A stretch of DNA of 64,000 nt from Campylorhamphus procurvoides (taxonomy: Eukaryota > Chordata > Aves > Passeriformes > Dendrocolaptidae). The first letter of the stretch is position 1. Each line of letters opens with the position of its first letter. A program made the position numbers and the translations under genes. The notes below the pieces were generated by a model, which ran no database searches, was not told the origin of the DNA, and worked only from the letters and a program-made list of their open reading frames with translations. This document shows, in pieces, positions 45,001-59,579 of this stretch. Where the stretch lies: contig WBMV01008576.1 in NCBI GenBank assembly GCA_013396655.1, positions 105,800 to 169,799 on the forward strand, read 5' to 3'.

Positions 45001-48000
45001 GAATGTCATATACAGCATTTTTATGAGTTAAAGTTTAATCAAGCAGAAGCATATGGTGGGCCCCTTCAGCAACACCTGCCTTGGCCAGGGCAGAATAACA
45101 GAGCTCACAAATCAGTACTGTGATTGCAAAAGTCATGGTTTTCACTCTCAAGTCCCACGTCCACCAACCTGCACCACTAAGAACAGGGGTTAAAATGAAG
45201 CTGTACCAGGGTGTGGATCAGCTCCTACTCAGCTCCTGTTTTCTCTCTGCAAACAGTGTAGGGTGAAGGGACTGCAGCCCTGCAAAAGACCTCAGAAATT
45301 AAGAGTTCAGGCCTGTCAAAGCAGCACTAATGCTCTCTGGGATGTGATACCTCTTCCTGAAGGAGCCCAGAGTGCAGCAGGGAAGTGGAGCCCAGATACT
45401 GCCTCTTTTGCCTTGTTGCTGTGCCTCGGGGAAAGGGTGACAGAAGAAGGATGCCAAGATATGGCTCAGACAGGGACCAGCTGAGCAGACTCCAGGGTTT
45501 TGTCTTGCTTGCCTTGGCACAGATAGTGCCAAGCTGGTCCTACACCCCAGGAGCCAGAGTTCTAGTGAGAAATGTGCAAGTGCTGCTCTGCTTGGCACAG
45601 TGGATTTTGAATGAGTTTGTCTCCCTCTGTGAGCCACGTGGACAGGCGAAGCATGGGTACACATCGCACATGACGGTGTGGAGGAGCCGGGAGCTCTCTG
45701 TGCTTCTCTGCTCTCAGCATCAGTTTTACCCCTTGGCTGCCCTTGCCCCAGCAGGCTGTTGAGCACCGTTGCTCATTGCACAGGTAGCATCTTGTAGGCT
45801 GAACTTTGCTTCTGCCACAAGACAAAATGCCAACAGCTTCGCCTGAGACAGCAAGCAGGCTACAAGCCTGGGACACGCACTTCTCTCAAGGGACAGGTGA
45901 TGCCCTCCACCTTACCCTGTCCGTGTCTCTCTGAGCAGGAACTGGGCAGAGCAGGGCTGTTGGGAAGCTGGGACCGAGGTATGCTGAGCAGTGTTAGCCT
46001 TGGTAGCAACCTGGGCAGGATACACCACTCACCAGAAACGTCAGTGGTTGGTGACAACTCCCCCATGGATGGCTGCTCTCTGAGACCTGTCAGCCAGCAC
46101 CTCCACGTTAGCAGATGCTGACTGGGTCAGCATTATTTTGCATTAGATGTAATAATGCTTTGTTCCCTCCTTTTTCGTGTTAATAACTAGCTGCCTTCTT
46201 ACATCCCTTCTGGTCAGCCCTGTCTGTCAAATGACATGTCTGTCAAAATATACATTATTCAAAAATGGACCTGTTGCCAGCTCTGTGAGGCTAGGGGATG
46301 GGTTCATGTATCATATCACTCTTCCCTTCCATACATCTCAATTTCCTGCTTTCTGCATGATTAATGCACATTTGCTTCCCTCTACATAATGTAGACAGCA
46401 AAGAATGAATTATGCTGCTTCATTACATTAACAGGTAACATGTCTTTCCATACCTATGTACACTAATCACTGATTTCTTGTGCCTTATGTTTGTAAATGA
46501 ACTAGATAGAAAGAGTAAATACAGAATAATGGCATGTTATGCTCCTCTAATGTAACAGAAATCAGAAAGGGACAAGAAGGCATTTCTTCTCCTACTATAG
46601 AATTAGGTTAGTAATTTTAAAGTCACTACTGTCCTTGTAACACCTACATTTGACCTTTGGTGCTGAGCTTCAGTAGTTTTTACTAAATTCAAGGAAAATA
46701 AGATAGACCCTTTTTGCAGCTGATAGAAAATGGACACAAGGAACTGAAAATAACATACACATTAGAAATGTAGGCTGCAAAATATTTTTCATATATGGTT
46801 AGTCTCTGCCAAAATTTAATACTAAACAAAACAAGCAAATACTGGCACTCTCAGACAAACTCAAGTATTATATCTGTAAATAACAATATTATGCAGACTT
46901 GAACACATTATTAGCTTGAAAACAGAGAGCAATAGCAGATGCTATAAAATACACAGAATCAATCCTGTTTGGACATTTATTGTATAAGTGCTATTTTCAA
47001 TTTATTTAGCAGCAAAGTGCTTTTATTACTAACTACGGACTATGTATGATTGAGAATGTGTGTGGGTGTTGGACACTCACAACATGTGCATATGAGCCAC
47101 TCTGCCTGGCTTAAAAACTCCCTGAAAGGACAGAAATATAATGTTTGAATAACACCTAGCAGCAGCATACAATATGCCATACAGACACAACACAAGAGAA
47201 TACTGATGCCACAGATCCATTCATAATTTAGCTACGGGGTATAAAAACATTATTAATCAAACACAATTTGATTGGAAAATTAGCACTATCAGCTGTTCCT
47301 TGAGCAATGCCATAGGATCTTTAACCAGAAGTAAGAAATCAGCTGTTGGTTGTTGTTTGACTTTCTCTCCCCTTTAACTTCACAGAGCCTCCAGAAGCTT
47401 AGGTAGAAAGAAAATCAATTAAATAAAAATGGACAATGATAAAGAAGTCAAGAGAGCAATTTTAAAATCAATACATTTCTTCAAAAGAAGCTTACAAGGT
47501 GGTTGCAGAGTATGGAACAGAAAGCTGACATACCAAGCAGACACAACGTTAAGAACCAAAGGAAGATCCCATAATATTTTCATGTTTATCAGAACGGAGA
47601 GATTGGTAATAACCCAAGCTGTGCTATTATAAGCACATCAAACCCAGTCCTCTATCTCCTACCCTGACTCTGAGAGCATAGCTAGTGAAGTTTCAGACAC
47701 TGGGCCATGTCTTTAAGCGGACAATGTTTGTGTTTGAAGAACCCAACACTTCAAGAGTCAGACAAGAATGAGATGTAGTAACAAACATCAGCACAAATAT
47801 AGCCAACTGCTCTAAGTACGACATAATTCTTCAATTTTCAAATAAACAGATGGCATAGATATAAACTGCCCTCCCCCCTCCAACTACAATTAAATAATAA
47901 AACTCTGACAAAGCAAAATATTTCACTATGCATGCAATTTTCTCTGCAAGGAGAGGACTGAAGAATGTAAAAATCACATGTGAAGTGTTAGTCATGTTGT

Positions 48001-48522
48001 TTGATGCACTTTGAGGTGGTTCTCAGATACAGTGGTAAGGACAGCACAACAGCTTATACGGACTAGTGGAGAAATCAAGGAACAAACCACCAAACAAATG
48101 AAGTTCATCTTAATGCTTTCTTGAAAGCTCAAGTGGGCAACTTTATGAAACCACCAGAGATAAAAATCACTTAAATTGTCATCAAATATCGTTATGTCAA
48201 ACTATTTCATGGCAAAAATGATTGGCAGAAAAGAGTCTTAAAACAATGAATAATGAATTCCTACAGTTAGCTGTGTTTTAGTGCTACTTCTAAAATTGTA
48301 AACTGTAAGACTCAGCCCAGAAAATCTCTTGACCTCTTTTGCTGTGTCAAATTAAGGCAAAATTAATATTAAATATGACTCAAGTAGTCAGGCAAAGTAT
48401 TGAGGCAAAAATTCTTAGTCATATTCACTTTTCACTTCAAAACCATTTCTGTTTTATGGAAAGTTCATGATTCTGAAAACATAGCCAAAAAGGTGACTTC
48501 AAAGAAATTACTGTGTTGTGTG

Positions 48523-48537
48523 TTTTTTTTTTTTTTT
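48523..48537. repeat. Poly-T run of 15
   Basis: This is a homopolymer. The flanks do not look like a processed pseudogene. Confidence 0.9.
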
Positions 48538-51500
48538 AACAAAACATCTGTGTAGTGATATAACATGACGAGCATGAGGCGTGCAAATACAACTCAGAGC
48601 AACTGGCACTTCTGTCAGCACTGCAAGCACTGATGTCATTTAGTATTTGTGGTAAGCTCCAAATATTCCTCTTGCAACAGAACATTTGTTGTCTACTTCC
48701 TATGGAATTTCTGAGCAAGAATCAGGTCCAGCTGTATCATATTCTATTTCTTCCCCTAAACAATGTTTTCTTTTTTAAATTCTTCAGTATCAAATGCACA
48801 CAATTTTATGTATGATATTGAATGTTTGGAAGTCCCACCTATGCCCCAAACCAGACTTTTTAACTATTCTGTCAGCTGTTACTATTTGCAGGTTTCTCAT
48901 TTATGCTCACATTGATGAAACAAAACAAGGTTTTCATGTCTTCCCTTCAACCAGTAGAGTATCTTCATTAATTTAGTCACTCCCCCCAAAAAAAATTGTA
49001 ATGAGATTTTTTAAATTAAATATTTATTTGTCTGTAAGGTGTACACATAGATCATTAACACTGAAATTTTAATATGGTCACTATGCTTTTAGAAGTTGAC
49101 ATCACAAACATTACATATTTTTCCATAGGTGTTTGCCAGATCCTATAATCATGACAGAGCATCAATGGTACTGTACCTCCAGCTCTCCTGTGGTTCATAC
49201 CCTAGGCTCCTAGGCATATATTACTGGGTAGGCATCAATAAGCACATTAATCCGACATCACCATTACTAGAAAAACTTAAAAAGAGACCTGACGTCCTCC
49301 ACAGCAGTCACACAGCGAATAGAGAGAGACTCACTGCTGCTGCTGCCGCTTGTAAAAGCACACAAAGCTCATGGTCACAGCCAGTGCAGCCGCCCTGCTC
49401 ACCACTCCTCCTTGTGTTCTGCACAGAGACCCACATTGCTTCCTTTGGGGGCACAGCAAAGGATAATCAGCCAGCTAATGTCTCACACATTGGCTGTTTT
49501 TAAACAAAGATTAGTAGCATGAGGGTGGTGCCATATAAAGCCCCAAGTGTGTATCTGCAAAGACTGGGTCTCTGCTTTGAAAACGTAATTGTCTGGGAAA
49601 AAAACAGTCTCTTGGTCCCAGACACCAAGCAAAATACAAAACTTATATCACAACTTAGTGTGTTCTCTATCCCTACATGTCAATTCCGCTTCTAACCCAA
49701 ATTCACTGTCACTCACCAAAGGCCTTGTTCAATCAGTGAGCTCTGCCACAACAAGCCTGTTGGCATATGTGAAGCAAAGCTGAGGCAACTCTTTGGGATA
49801 ATCTTTTGTCTATAAATTTGATAGTAATCACACATTTGTAAGTATAATGACTATATCAGATACAACCTCATAAGGTACTGGAAGACTTTACTGGCTGCTT
49901 GTCAGCTGAAGTCTTACCAGAACTTTAGTTCACAATGCTAAATCTCAAAATATATTTTCCATAAAATAAAATCATTTTTGAAGTTATTTTTGTATAAATT
50001 CTCTCTTTTTTTAAGCTGCTGTTTGATTTATCAGGAATGAATGTTGGAGCTGATGTTTGTGGTACAGTCATGCCAGCAATGATGCCTGGGATCAGCAAAA
50101 GCTTCACAAAAACACATAGAACTTAAAAAAACCCCAAAAAAACCCCTCCCAAAACCCAGGTGTATGTTATATTTCAACATTTACATTTCAACATATATAT
50201 GTCAGATATTTGAAACTAATATTCCCTGGTCCTTTGCATATGCACGGGTGACTTGTATGTAAGAAACTTGAAAAATCAACAAAAGGAACCAGAACAAATT
50301 AATAATCCCTTCCTTCAGCAAATTAAACTTCACTTTGCTAAATTAGTTGACCTTCCAAATTTGCCCAAGGGGAATCATGTAAGATTGGAGGGTTTATCTG
50401 ATGAAACAAACATGAAAATGAGGATGAAGAATGTGAGGTGGCTGGTGGACGGATGGGCCCAGATAGGTTTGTTTAGTTACTTCTAAAAGAGTTCATTGAA
50501 AGGGGGAACTACCACCACCTACACATAAAGCTACATTTTGTTGTGACTGATTATTTATTCAAACGGACTTATTTGCCTCAGTAAGAGTGTGTATAGATAA
50601 AGGGAGGAAATATTCTACACAACCTATTACAAAGAATGTTGTACCAGCTTGGAGAGTGAAGCAGAGAGGGCAGTACAGAAAGATGCTGTTTTTTTCGAGA
50701 TGGTCCAGGTAGAGTGAGAGGATTGTCCAGCTGACACATGTGGTCTTTAGAGTGGACATTATTTCAAACCATCCCAGACACATGAACTGAGAGGACATGG
50801 GTTTCTAAGAAAAGTAGCTCAGCTCCAGCGCATCTTCTCTCTGGTCTTTCAAATACCCTGGGTTTCTGTCACAATGAACTCTTACAGTTGAACAATAAGA
50901 AAAGAACTAGATCAAGTAAAAACAACAAATGATTGTGTGGCCACTTTAAAAATAATTCTTGTGGAGTTAACATGGAATGTTAACTTTCATGGCTAGAGAT
51001 CATTTGCCCCTGCAGACTTATGGTCTTATTCCCTTATCAGAAGGCATTCAGTACCATGCAATACAGACTCTTCTGGGACAAACATGTATTTTTGCTTATT
51101 ATGTAGATTTTATTAATGATGATTATTGTTACACAATTTTCTAAAATTTTTGATATAGCCTACCTGTATGATGGTTGATGATAATGATTGTATGAGTTGA
51201 CAGAAGTACATTAAAAAGACTCCTGCAATTTCTCAAATTATGAAACTATATAGTTAGTTCCAAATACTAGAAGACTCAAACACATGTTCTTGATGCAGCT
51301 GTAACTTTGCTAACTCTTACAGGCAGATCCTCACTAGGGTAGTTCTTGTGAAAAAGTGACCTGACTAATATCTGAGGACACTTACATGCGGGTTGCGTTG
51401 ATAGAGAGCAGGAAGTGTAACCTTTGACCAGAGAAGTAATAACAGTGTGAGCTTTCTGCAAACAAAACCTAGAGGAATTAGTGTGCAGTATCAGTCACAA

Positions 51501-54500
51501 AGTGCATTTAGGACTCTCTATAAATCTAACAAGCATTTAATGAAATTATCATCTTCCTGTGTAATTTGAAACAGATGTAAGAGTTTTGCACTGACAAGGA
51601 TGTTTGAACTCCCAGAGGACTAGGGCTAGAACCAGAAGAGTGTATGACACTGAGGAGTGGGAGGCTCTCTAGGGCTCAAATCCATATGCAGGACTTCAAT
51701 GTCTGGAAGAGCAAATAAGAATCAACCATCTCTAGAACAGAATCCCAGCAGCAACCAGTAATTTGGAAACACTGCTTATGTGGTCTTTAAAAAACCCCAA
51801 AACATAGGTGTTTTCATTTTGTGTGTCCTTTTGTCTTTATACTCCCCATATATATCACAGTTCCCTTGCCAGAAGATTTTTTTGGCATGTGAAAAGTTTA
51901 GATTCAGTTCCCTCTACCTCTTCCTCATCTGACTCATCCAAAATCTCTCTGCTCCATTTCCAACATAGTCACTCTAAGAAGCATCACAGAAGGATTCCAT
52001 CTGAACAACACTGCTCACTAGCTACTATAGTGAATGGGAGTGGCTGGTCTCATTTTTCCCCACTGCATGTACTGGTACCAGGCATCACTATTTCACAAAA
52101 AAATCAGCTTGCAGGCTCAAGTACATAAATATCAGTAAATAAGGGATGGACCAACAAACACATTGTAAGTTGTCTTACATTAAGCAATTAAAGATGGCTT
52201 ATTCTAATAAAGTGCTTGATGTCAGCTAGGTTGTTTCTTTCTTCATTTGAGGAAGATTAATTTGGTTTATTTTCTACCTAGCTTTCATCATGATAGCCAA
52301 TTTTTTTTTTGATTTCCTATTTAATCTGCTTTTACCATATCTTTTTTATTATCATATCTGAGGTCCCTGAAAGTGAAGCTATTTTATGACCTTGCTGAAC
52401 ATTTCTTTCTGATGTCTGAATCCCCAAGTAAGCAGCATTTACATGCTTTAACAGTGATAGAATTATTCCTTCATAGTCTATAGAAGTTCTTAAGCTGCCT
52501 TCATCCCCATAGCACCTAACTCCATTGAGTAGCACATTAACTTACAAGACTAACATTCATCATCTCTGCCTCACTCTCCTCTCTTGAAGGAGTGTGTATG
52601 CAGGGGAGGGTGTGTTTTGGGTAGGGTTTGCACTGTACTTTATTTTTAAATGTCTCTGCTGCTAGGTACGTGGCTCAGAAAATTTTGCTGCTCACACAGA
52701 GCAAAGGCTGCAGAGAAGTTCCTAAAGGTCTTTCACTTCTGCAGTTATTTACATCCCTGTCTCCTGTCAGTTTCTATCTTGTTCAGAAATGAAATTTATC
52801 ATGACAAAAGCTCTAATCCAAGTCTTAAAAAAGGGGCCCTTTATTGAAGCATTTTATACTGATGAAGTCTTTTGTATCTAGAGTAGAACGCACTTTCTGA
52901 ACGTAAGATTTGTTTTGTATGGACTCCCAAGTATGGATAACGCTCATAGCTAGAATGATTACTCACATACATAGCAACCAGTAACAATACATTCAGTAGA
53001 AGTTTCACCAATGAGTAAAGGTTGATGATTGCTATTAAAGACCCTCCTTAACTTTGTGGCTTACTTGTGGTTTTACTGATTCAGCTTGATATCATAGGAA
53101 CATCTTCAAGCTAAGGGGATGATAATATGATGATAACGAAGCAGTCCAGCGCAAGGGTACTTAACCTCATGGAGCTGGATAGTCACTCTGTTATTAAGAG
53201 ATAATATGAAAACAAAATATAATTGCAGGTGAATGTCTTGCCAGTGTAATCATGTTAACCACTTGCTTACACCACTCAAAAGATGGATTAGGAAAGCCGT
53301 ATTACTATCCATCCATGACATGGTTATCCAGTGATTGTATCTCCTTACCTCACTCACCATCTTACCTCTGTGGCACTTCTCCTCAGTCTTGGCTCACTGC
53401 CACTCCTTCTCAGCGAGAGAAGCTGTCAAGTCCTCTGGCGCTCCAGTAACCCTTGTGGCAAGATACCGCATCGGATTAAACAGGAAACAGACCCACTTCA
53501 TTGTGCCATCAAATATGTACATGATAAAATGCTCCTGGACTACAGGAGTTGTCATCTAATCTAATATGGTCAGCATTAGTCACAGTCCAGTGAAACACCA
53601 ACACATACAATTTTGTTACCAGTTGTGGTGCATTTATAAACCTTCAGTTCTCAAACTCTGAGGACTTCTTGAAGACCACAGACAATTTTATACATTAGTT
53701 TTTAGTCACATGAAAGTAGGATTCAAGTACATAAGACAAGAAAAACATATAAAGAGAACCCAGAGTATATTACTTTAAAGAAAATTTCATTGTCTGGGGA
53801 GGGCTAGAGTTGTGATTTTTGAACTCTTGGGTTTGGTGCTGCTGATGTTGCCAAGTATGAAATAGCCCTTGTGGAGAGATCTGAAAGAAAAACTTGAACT
53901 CTGTGAAATTGCTGTACCTCCCAATTTTCACTGCTTTGTTTGGAGCAGGTCAGTTTTCCTCTTCCTATTTCACAACAAATCCCCATTAATTATCCCTCTT
54001 ACTCTTGCCACAAAGCCACTTATACCATTTCCTGTTAGATTTCACCCTCCACCTCCCTGTGCAATTAGCAAAGGAGTTTTTATTCATGCTCTGATTTCTG
54101 CCCAGTACTGCTGTTCTGCTCTCTCCCCATCTCTCACAGCTCCTTCCCTTTCTTCTGCTGTCTGATTTTTCCCCATCCCCTCACTCTCAATGTTAACCCT
54201 CCTCCCACACCTTCTGTGCTCTCCCTCTCCCATAACACCCCTCCATTTTGTTTCCCTGTCACTCCAGCAGCAGAAATCAAAGTGACTAACATCCCTGTCC
54301 CCCAATGGCATTTCAGAGCTCCGGAGCCAGATCAATTTTGTGGTGCTGCTAGCAGAGGCAAGGCAGAGGTGGGACACAGCCGTCAAAGGGGAGGGAGCAG
54401 GGAGGCAGCACAAAGGGACAACGAGGAGGCCAGCAGAGCAAGCGGGAGCACAGCTGCGACATGAAGGATGCTCGACATTCCAGCGCCACAAAACGCAAAC

Positions 54501-56159
54501 TGTTTCCAGGTCTGGGAAGTGTACCATGGCTGATTCCTTCGTCCATGAACTCAGTAGCTAACTTGCTACCTTACAAATGTTGGGATAACCTGGAGGTGAA
54601 AGGAACAACGTACATCATATCTACAGTCTTTTAATTAGCGTTTGGCACCAGAGAAACCATTAAAAAAGGTCACGTTTTTCCTTTGGGCAACTACTTACTA
54701 AAAGCTTGATGTTAACCTTTGAGTATTTCTGACCCAATAATCCAAAGAAAACAAAGAAGTGCTTTTAACTTCCCATGAGCTGTGACATGGGAACTCAGAG
54801 TTTACAGTCCTGTCTTCTGGGACTCCTCTAGTAGGGTCTGTTCTCTCTAGCCCCAGGGATCTCTGCCATGGGTGCATTTCCAAAACTTACCCTTTCTTTT
54901 TGTAAAGAGATCACATTATGTTGAACAGCCTTGGTATGCAGGAGCAAAAATACACATTCCTGAGAAGGAATGCCTTGTATCCCACTGTGGGGAAACACTG
55001 ACTGGATATTTCACTGGCATGAAAACCTTGTACTGTAACTTACCATATCAAAGGCCATACACCCCATACATCCCACAATCTGTTGTCAATTTGTACACTG
55101 ACTCATCTACACCAATCTATGTTGTTTCAAGCCCGTTCAGTATGATCCTGAGCTGTCATTCCCAACCACACACAGTCTTCCCATCACTCTAATCAAGTAA
55201 CCAGCCTACTGACCCACCACAGCAAAGACATGTCAGGAAAAGGGTCTGGAAAGAGGAAAATGAGTCAGAGAAAGTAATGAAATACTTACATTTATAACTT
55301 TGATGCATACAAAACTGAAAAACAGCAGCCTTAGTGAAGCAGAAGAGAAATGCCTTCTGAACAATACCAAATTCATCTGTAGCTTTTGCTCTCACAGAAG
55401 TCACACAGGATATTCAATGATAATCCTGAACAGAGGGGGCTGGGAAATTTGCATTCAATGAGTTATGATCCATATTAATTTTTCATATTATTTGCTGTGG
55501 AATTCTCTGTTCTCATGTAGTCAGGAGGAAATCCAACCAGGAAAACCTCAGAACTGACACTTCATACAGGCCAATCCCAGCAAACAACCTTAACTCCTCT
55601 TAGTTTTGAACTTCAAGGTTGCTTGGCCAGACATTCTGGAGACCAGCAGACAACCATTATGGACAAGATCAGTCCTGATTTATGTGAATGATCCTTCAGA
55701 ATCAAACCCTGAAATGAGCAAGGACACCTGTTATGGTGTTTCTGGACCAGGATGAACAGGAAAAACTACAGAAACCCTTAGATAATTCCAGGCATTTCTA
55801 AAGAGGAAACTCTCCTACCTGGAAACTCTGTGAGAATGAGGGGAACTTCACCAAAGTCTTGCACTCTCACCATTCTAGTTACTGTCCATATAAGCAAGTT
55901 TTTTTGCCAAGCTCAGGTCTTTTGTATGACCTTCCTATGTTTGGATGAAAAAAAAGGCAAAAAAAGGCCTCAATTTCATGGTAAACCTTGCAGAAATATT
56001 CTGCTCTGAACAGCTGTTTTGAATACAGCACAAAACTGTAGATCACATGAGAGGGTTTTAACAGTCCCTCTGTAAAAATCCCATAGACTATTTATTTTTA
56101 GTATAAAGTCCAATAACTTTTAAAGATGGTTATCTTGATAAAGACATATTGCAAAAATG

Positions 56160-56187
56160 TTTCTTTTTTTTTCTTTTTTTTTCCCCC
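56160..56187. repeat. Pyrimidine tract
   Basis: T-rich sequence with scattered C ends in CCCCCC. Confidence 0.85.
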
Positions 56188-57160
56188 CAAGTGATCTTCT
56201 GATTTTATTGCCTATGCAGATTACGAAGTTTCCATAAATGTTGAGAAGAAAACCCCCCAACTTTATTTGAGCAAACAGAGAAGTCTGGAACTGTTGATGT
56301 GTTTTCTGTCACAGGCTTTTCTCTTTATCAAATCCTATTTTATCCAACTATTAGGACATCATAAATACTGGGGAGAATTTCATACTCAGCATCCTCCTGA
56401 TACACATGGTCATGTGTCTTCAGCCCATTGCAAAAGACAACAGATTATCATTATTGTTGTAGTGATTATACTCCTTCTTTGCCCCAAAAGCAGCATGTTG
56501 TTACTTCAAGATGCAGATGATATCTAACCACTAATTCACATTTGTAATACATTTCTTTCTCTTTCTTGGTTGAAACCTACAGTGCTGGGGAGGTAAGTCA
56601 CCTTCTGCAGACAAAAATGCAGCACTGCATTTGGAAATACACAGCAGTAAAGAGCAAATGTGCAAGTGTTGTATCAACAGTGTAATGTCTCTACAGGGAT
56701 ATGGTACAAATGCACAAAGAAAGAGATCACTGACAGCGTTTAAAGCTCATTCAAAAGATCATGTCAACCTACAATACCTACACTTTATCAAACAGATATT
56801 TCAAGAGGAAGTCTGGAATTCTGATTATGTTTCCAATGTCAATGGCATTGCTCTCACTGTGCAGTCCTGTTCTGCCTTGACTAGAAAAGCATTTTAAGCC
56901 CAATTTGTCCTCACCATCTCTAGCAGAATTAACATACCAGCTAGAGCCTGTTCTTGGCCTATTTATAACATCCTTGTTTTAAAAAATAGAGTGCATTTTA
57001 GAGATAGCTGTTTCCTCTATAAGACATAGTCTGATAATGAAAACATCATTAATCTATAGTATGGAGACAGATAGATCTTTGACAAAATGCCTTGTAAATG
57101 TCTCTAGCAGAGTAATATTGACTGATTCTGTCAATAGTTAGTAAGGAATTTGTTGCAATA

Positions 57161-58365
57161 TCACAGAATCATAGAAGAGTTTAGGTTGGAGGGGACCTTT
57201 GGGACATCATCTGATTCAGCCTCATACTCAAAACAAATCCGGCAAGACAGGGCTGCTCAGGGCCTTGTCCTGTCAAGTTTTGACTGCCTCCAAGGATGGA
57301 GAATTAACCTCTCTGGGCCTCTACTCCAGTGTTTAACCACCCTCACAGTGAAATATTTTTATTTATTTATTTATTTTACATCTAATAAAATTCTCCCATG
57401 TTACAGCTTGCATTTGTTGCCTTTTGGTCATATCACTGTGTGCCTCCAAAAAGTCTTTCTTCTCTAGTGCATCTGATCTTTATAGACAACAACAAGATCC
57501 CCTCTCCCCACTCTTTTCTTAAGGCTGACTAAGCCCACTTCCCTCAGGTTCTACTTGTATGCCAGGTGCTCAAGATGCCATCTTGGTGGGCTCTGCTGGA
57601 CTCATTCCAGCCTGCCAATGTCCTTTTTGTGCCAGAAAGCCCAAAATAGGAGACACCCACCCTGATGTGGTGGGAATAATTGCTGTTCCTGTCCACATGG
57701 CTACAATCTTGCTATGAAGGTACAGTATCTTGTTGGCCTTATTTATCACAAAAATACACTGCTGTCTGCTTTTCAGCTTCTTGTCATCTGGGGTCTTTAG
57801 GGTCTTTTTGTTTGTTTCGCCCCCCCAACACTGCTTCCACTGTCTGGTCTGTATGGTTGCATGGGATTATTTTGTCCTAGCTGCAAGATGTTGCACTTGA
57901 CTTCACTGAAACGCCGAGGTCTCCATCAGCCCATTACTTCAGCTGTCAAGGTCCCTCAGAAGAGCATCCCTGCCCTCCAGCCTATTGATGCTCCCCACAA
58001 CTTTGTGTCATGCACAAACTCGCAGATCATGCCCTCCCCACATTGTTCGGGCTGTTAATAAAGACGTTGAATGTTCTGGCCCCAGTGTCAACACCTGCTA
58101 GCTGGATTGTGCACCTCTGAACACAACCCTTTAAGCCTGGTGGGCCAGCCAATTTTCCTCTTGCTTTAACATCCATTTATTCAGGGAAAATCTACCACTT
58201 CACCTACCAGGATACAATAGAAGACTTTGACACAGGCCAAAGTCAAAACAGACCGCATCCACTATTCTCCCCACATTCACATAGCCAGTAAACATATCAG
58301 GCCTATCAGACTTCCCCGCAAATCACAATGGCTGTTCTTGTGATTTGAAGAGGTTGTCCTTGAAG
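57161..58365 (-). mobile_element. Old CR1 LINE fragment, about 1.2 kb, minus orientation
   Basis: The left end TCACAGAATCATAGAAGAGT, followed by TTGGAGGGGACCTTTGGGAC, is the reverse complement of a CR1 3' terminus. Further right, words such as CTTAAGGCTGACTAAGCCCA, CTCATTCCAGCCTGCCAATG, AAGATGTTGCACTTGACTTC and TAATAAAGACGTTGAATGTT follow the order of an antisense avian CR1. Many small indels and substitutions mark it as old. The copy is truncated at its 5' (right) side, and that limit is approximate. No intact reverse-transcriptase frame remains in view. Confidence 0.9.
57356..57377. repeat. (TTTA)n inside the CR1 copy
   Basis: A short tetranucleotide expansion lies within the CR1 3' region, probably grown from an A/T-rich consensus stretch. 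Confidence 0.8.
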
Positions 58366-58690
58366 ACAAATATTAACGTAAATTAAATATATATGTATTT
58401 ATTTTGAACACTGCTTAAGAGCATGCACCTTATCATATTTAAATAATTCAGAATTGGAAGACATACCCTAAGGAAGAGGGGTTTTTTTGTATCCCTGGTG
58501 CAATGTACTGGTTTCTCATTCAGAAAACAGGGAAGTGGCACAAACAAAATAAATTCAAGCTTGTCACCAAAAACCTGCAGATTCATACTGTCTTGGGCAA
58601 AGGCAGTTTCTTTTGGGGACATTTCAGCAACATTGCAGGTCCTGACAGCCACCTGGAAAAGAGAATTATTGTATAAGCTTTGAGCAGTAT

Positions 58691-58735
58691 GAATTGCAAC
58701 AGGAATGGATTGCAACAAGAATGAATTGCAAATCA
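58691..58735. repeat. Three imperfect 15-17 bp units around ATTGCAA
   Basis: GAATTGCAACAGGAATG, GATTGCAACAAGAAT and GAATTGCAAATCATT follow one another. Each holds ATTGCAA, a half-site-like word for C/EBP. The third, read in reverse, holds an octamer-like ATTTGCAAT. Confidence 0.8.
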
Positions 58736-59579
58736 TTAGGTCTTCTTCACAAAAGCAGGACCACAGAGATAAGATTAGTTGAATGACAGACACGATACAC
58801 TACATCCAAATGCAGCTGGAATGTACATTTTTTTCTTTTTATTCCCTCCTCTCTCAGGTCTGGCTTTTCATTTGTGTTGAGACTTAATAATTATAAAGCA
58901 GGCATTGGCCTAAATGTAAGATTTTAAGGAGTGATTTTTATACGAAAGTATTTATGTGGTGTTACAAAGAGACCCCCATGAAATAAAGGTGTTTTTAGGA
59001 AAAGATTCATGATCAGCGTGAAAATGCAGTTAACGCGTTTGGGCTAGTCTGTCCTCCTAGGGAAGCACCTGTTGCCTTATTAGAATAGAGTACACATAAA
59101 AGAAGTTGCTATTTCTGTTGTGAACTGCATTATTTTCAATTGTGATAAGAATCATAGACAGCTTCAAAAACGCCTATGTGAATGCGGGCACTAACTACAC
59201 TCTGAACAATTTGCCTTTTGGCAGAACTGTCACTCTGACAAGCTCCTGGCCACCTGGGCAGAGCTGGTCTCTTGCTGCACATCCAGCTGATCCGTGGGTT
59301 AGAGTGGGATAGCCCACAGGGGCTCTGTATCAAAGCTGGACTTCCAGTTCCTAACAGAGCACAGATACTTCGGAGCACTTCACATATGTACTGTGTGTAT
59401 AAATAAAACATGAAGCATGCTACACTAGCTCCAATTAGGAGCAGTGGCACGCTTCTGTGAAATGGAACTACATTACCGTATAAACTATGTGAATTTTCAG
59501 AAGTATCCAAGAGAGACTTTTCCAAATATTTGCAGATAAACCAAAGGGGAGACTAAATAACGAAGGGTAAAAGTAGCAG

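Larger units (their letters stand above)
45001..57160. other. Intergenic DNA, part 4
   Basis: No gene is recognised. GC-richer patches at about 45050-46130 and 54050-54530 produce overlapping open frames of up to about 155 codons on both strands, which is the pattern of chance frames rather than genes. There is a T run of 15 at 48523-48537 and a pyrimidine tract at 56160-56187. No transposon was identified with confidence. Confidence 0.65.

Noticed and set aside
45299..45766. 155-codon minus-strand frame overlapping a 125-codon plus-strand frame
   Set aside because: Overlapping long frames on both strands are typical of a GC-richer patch where stop codons are rarer. Neither resembles a protein I know.
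54084..54527. 147-codon minus-strand frame
   Set aside because: GC-rich, purine/pyrimidine-biased sequence with overlapping frames on the other strand. Low complexity and no homology.
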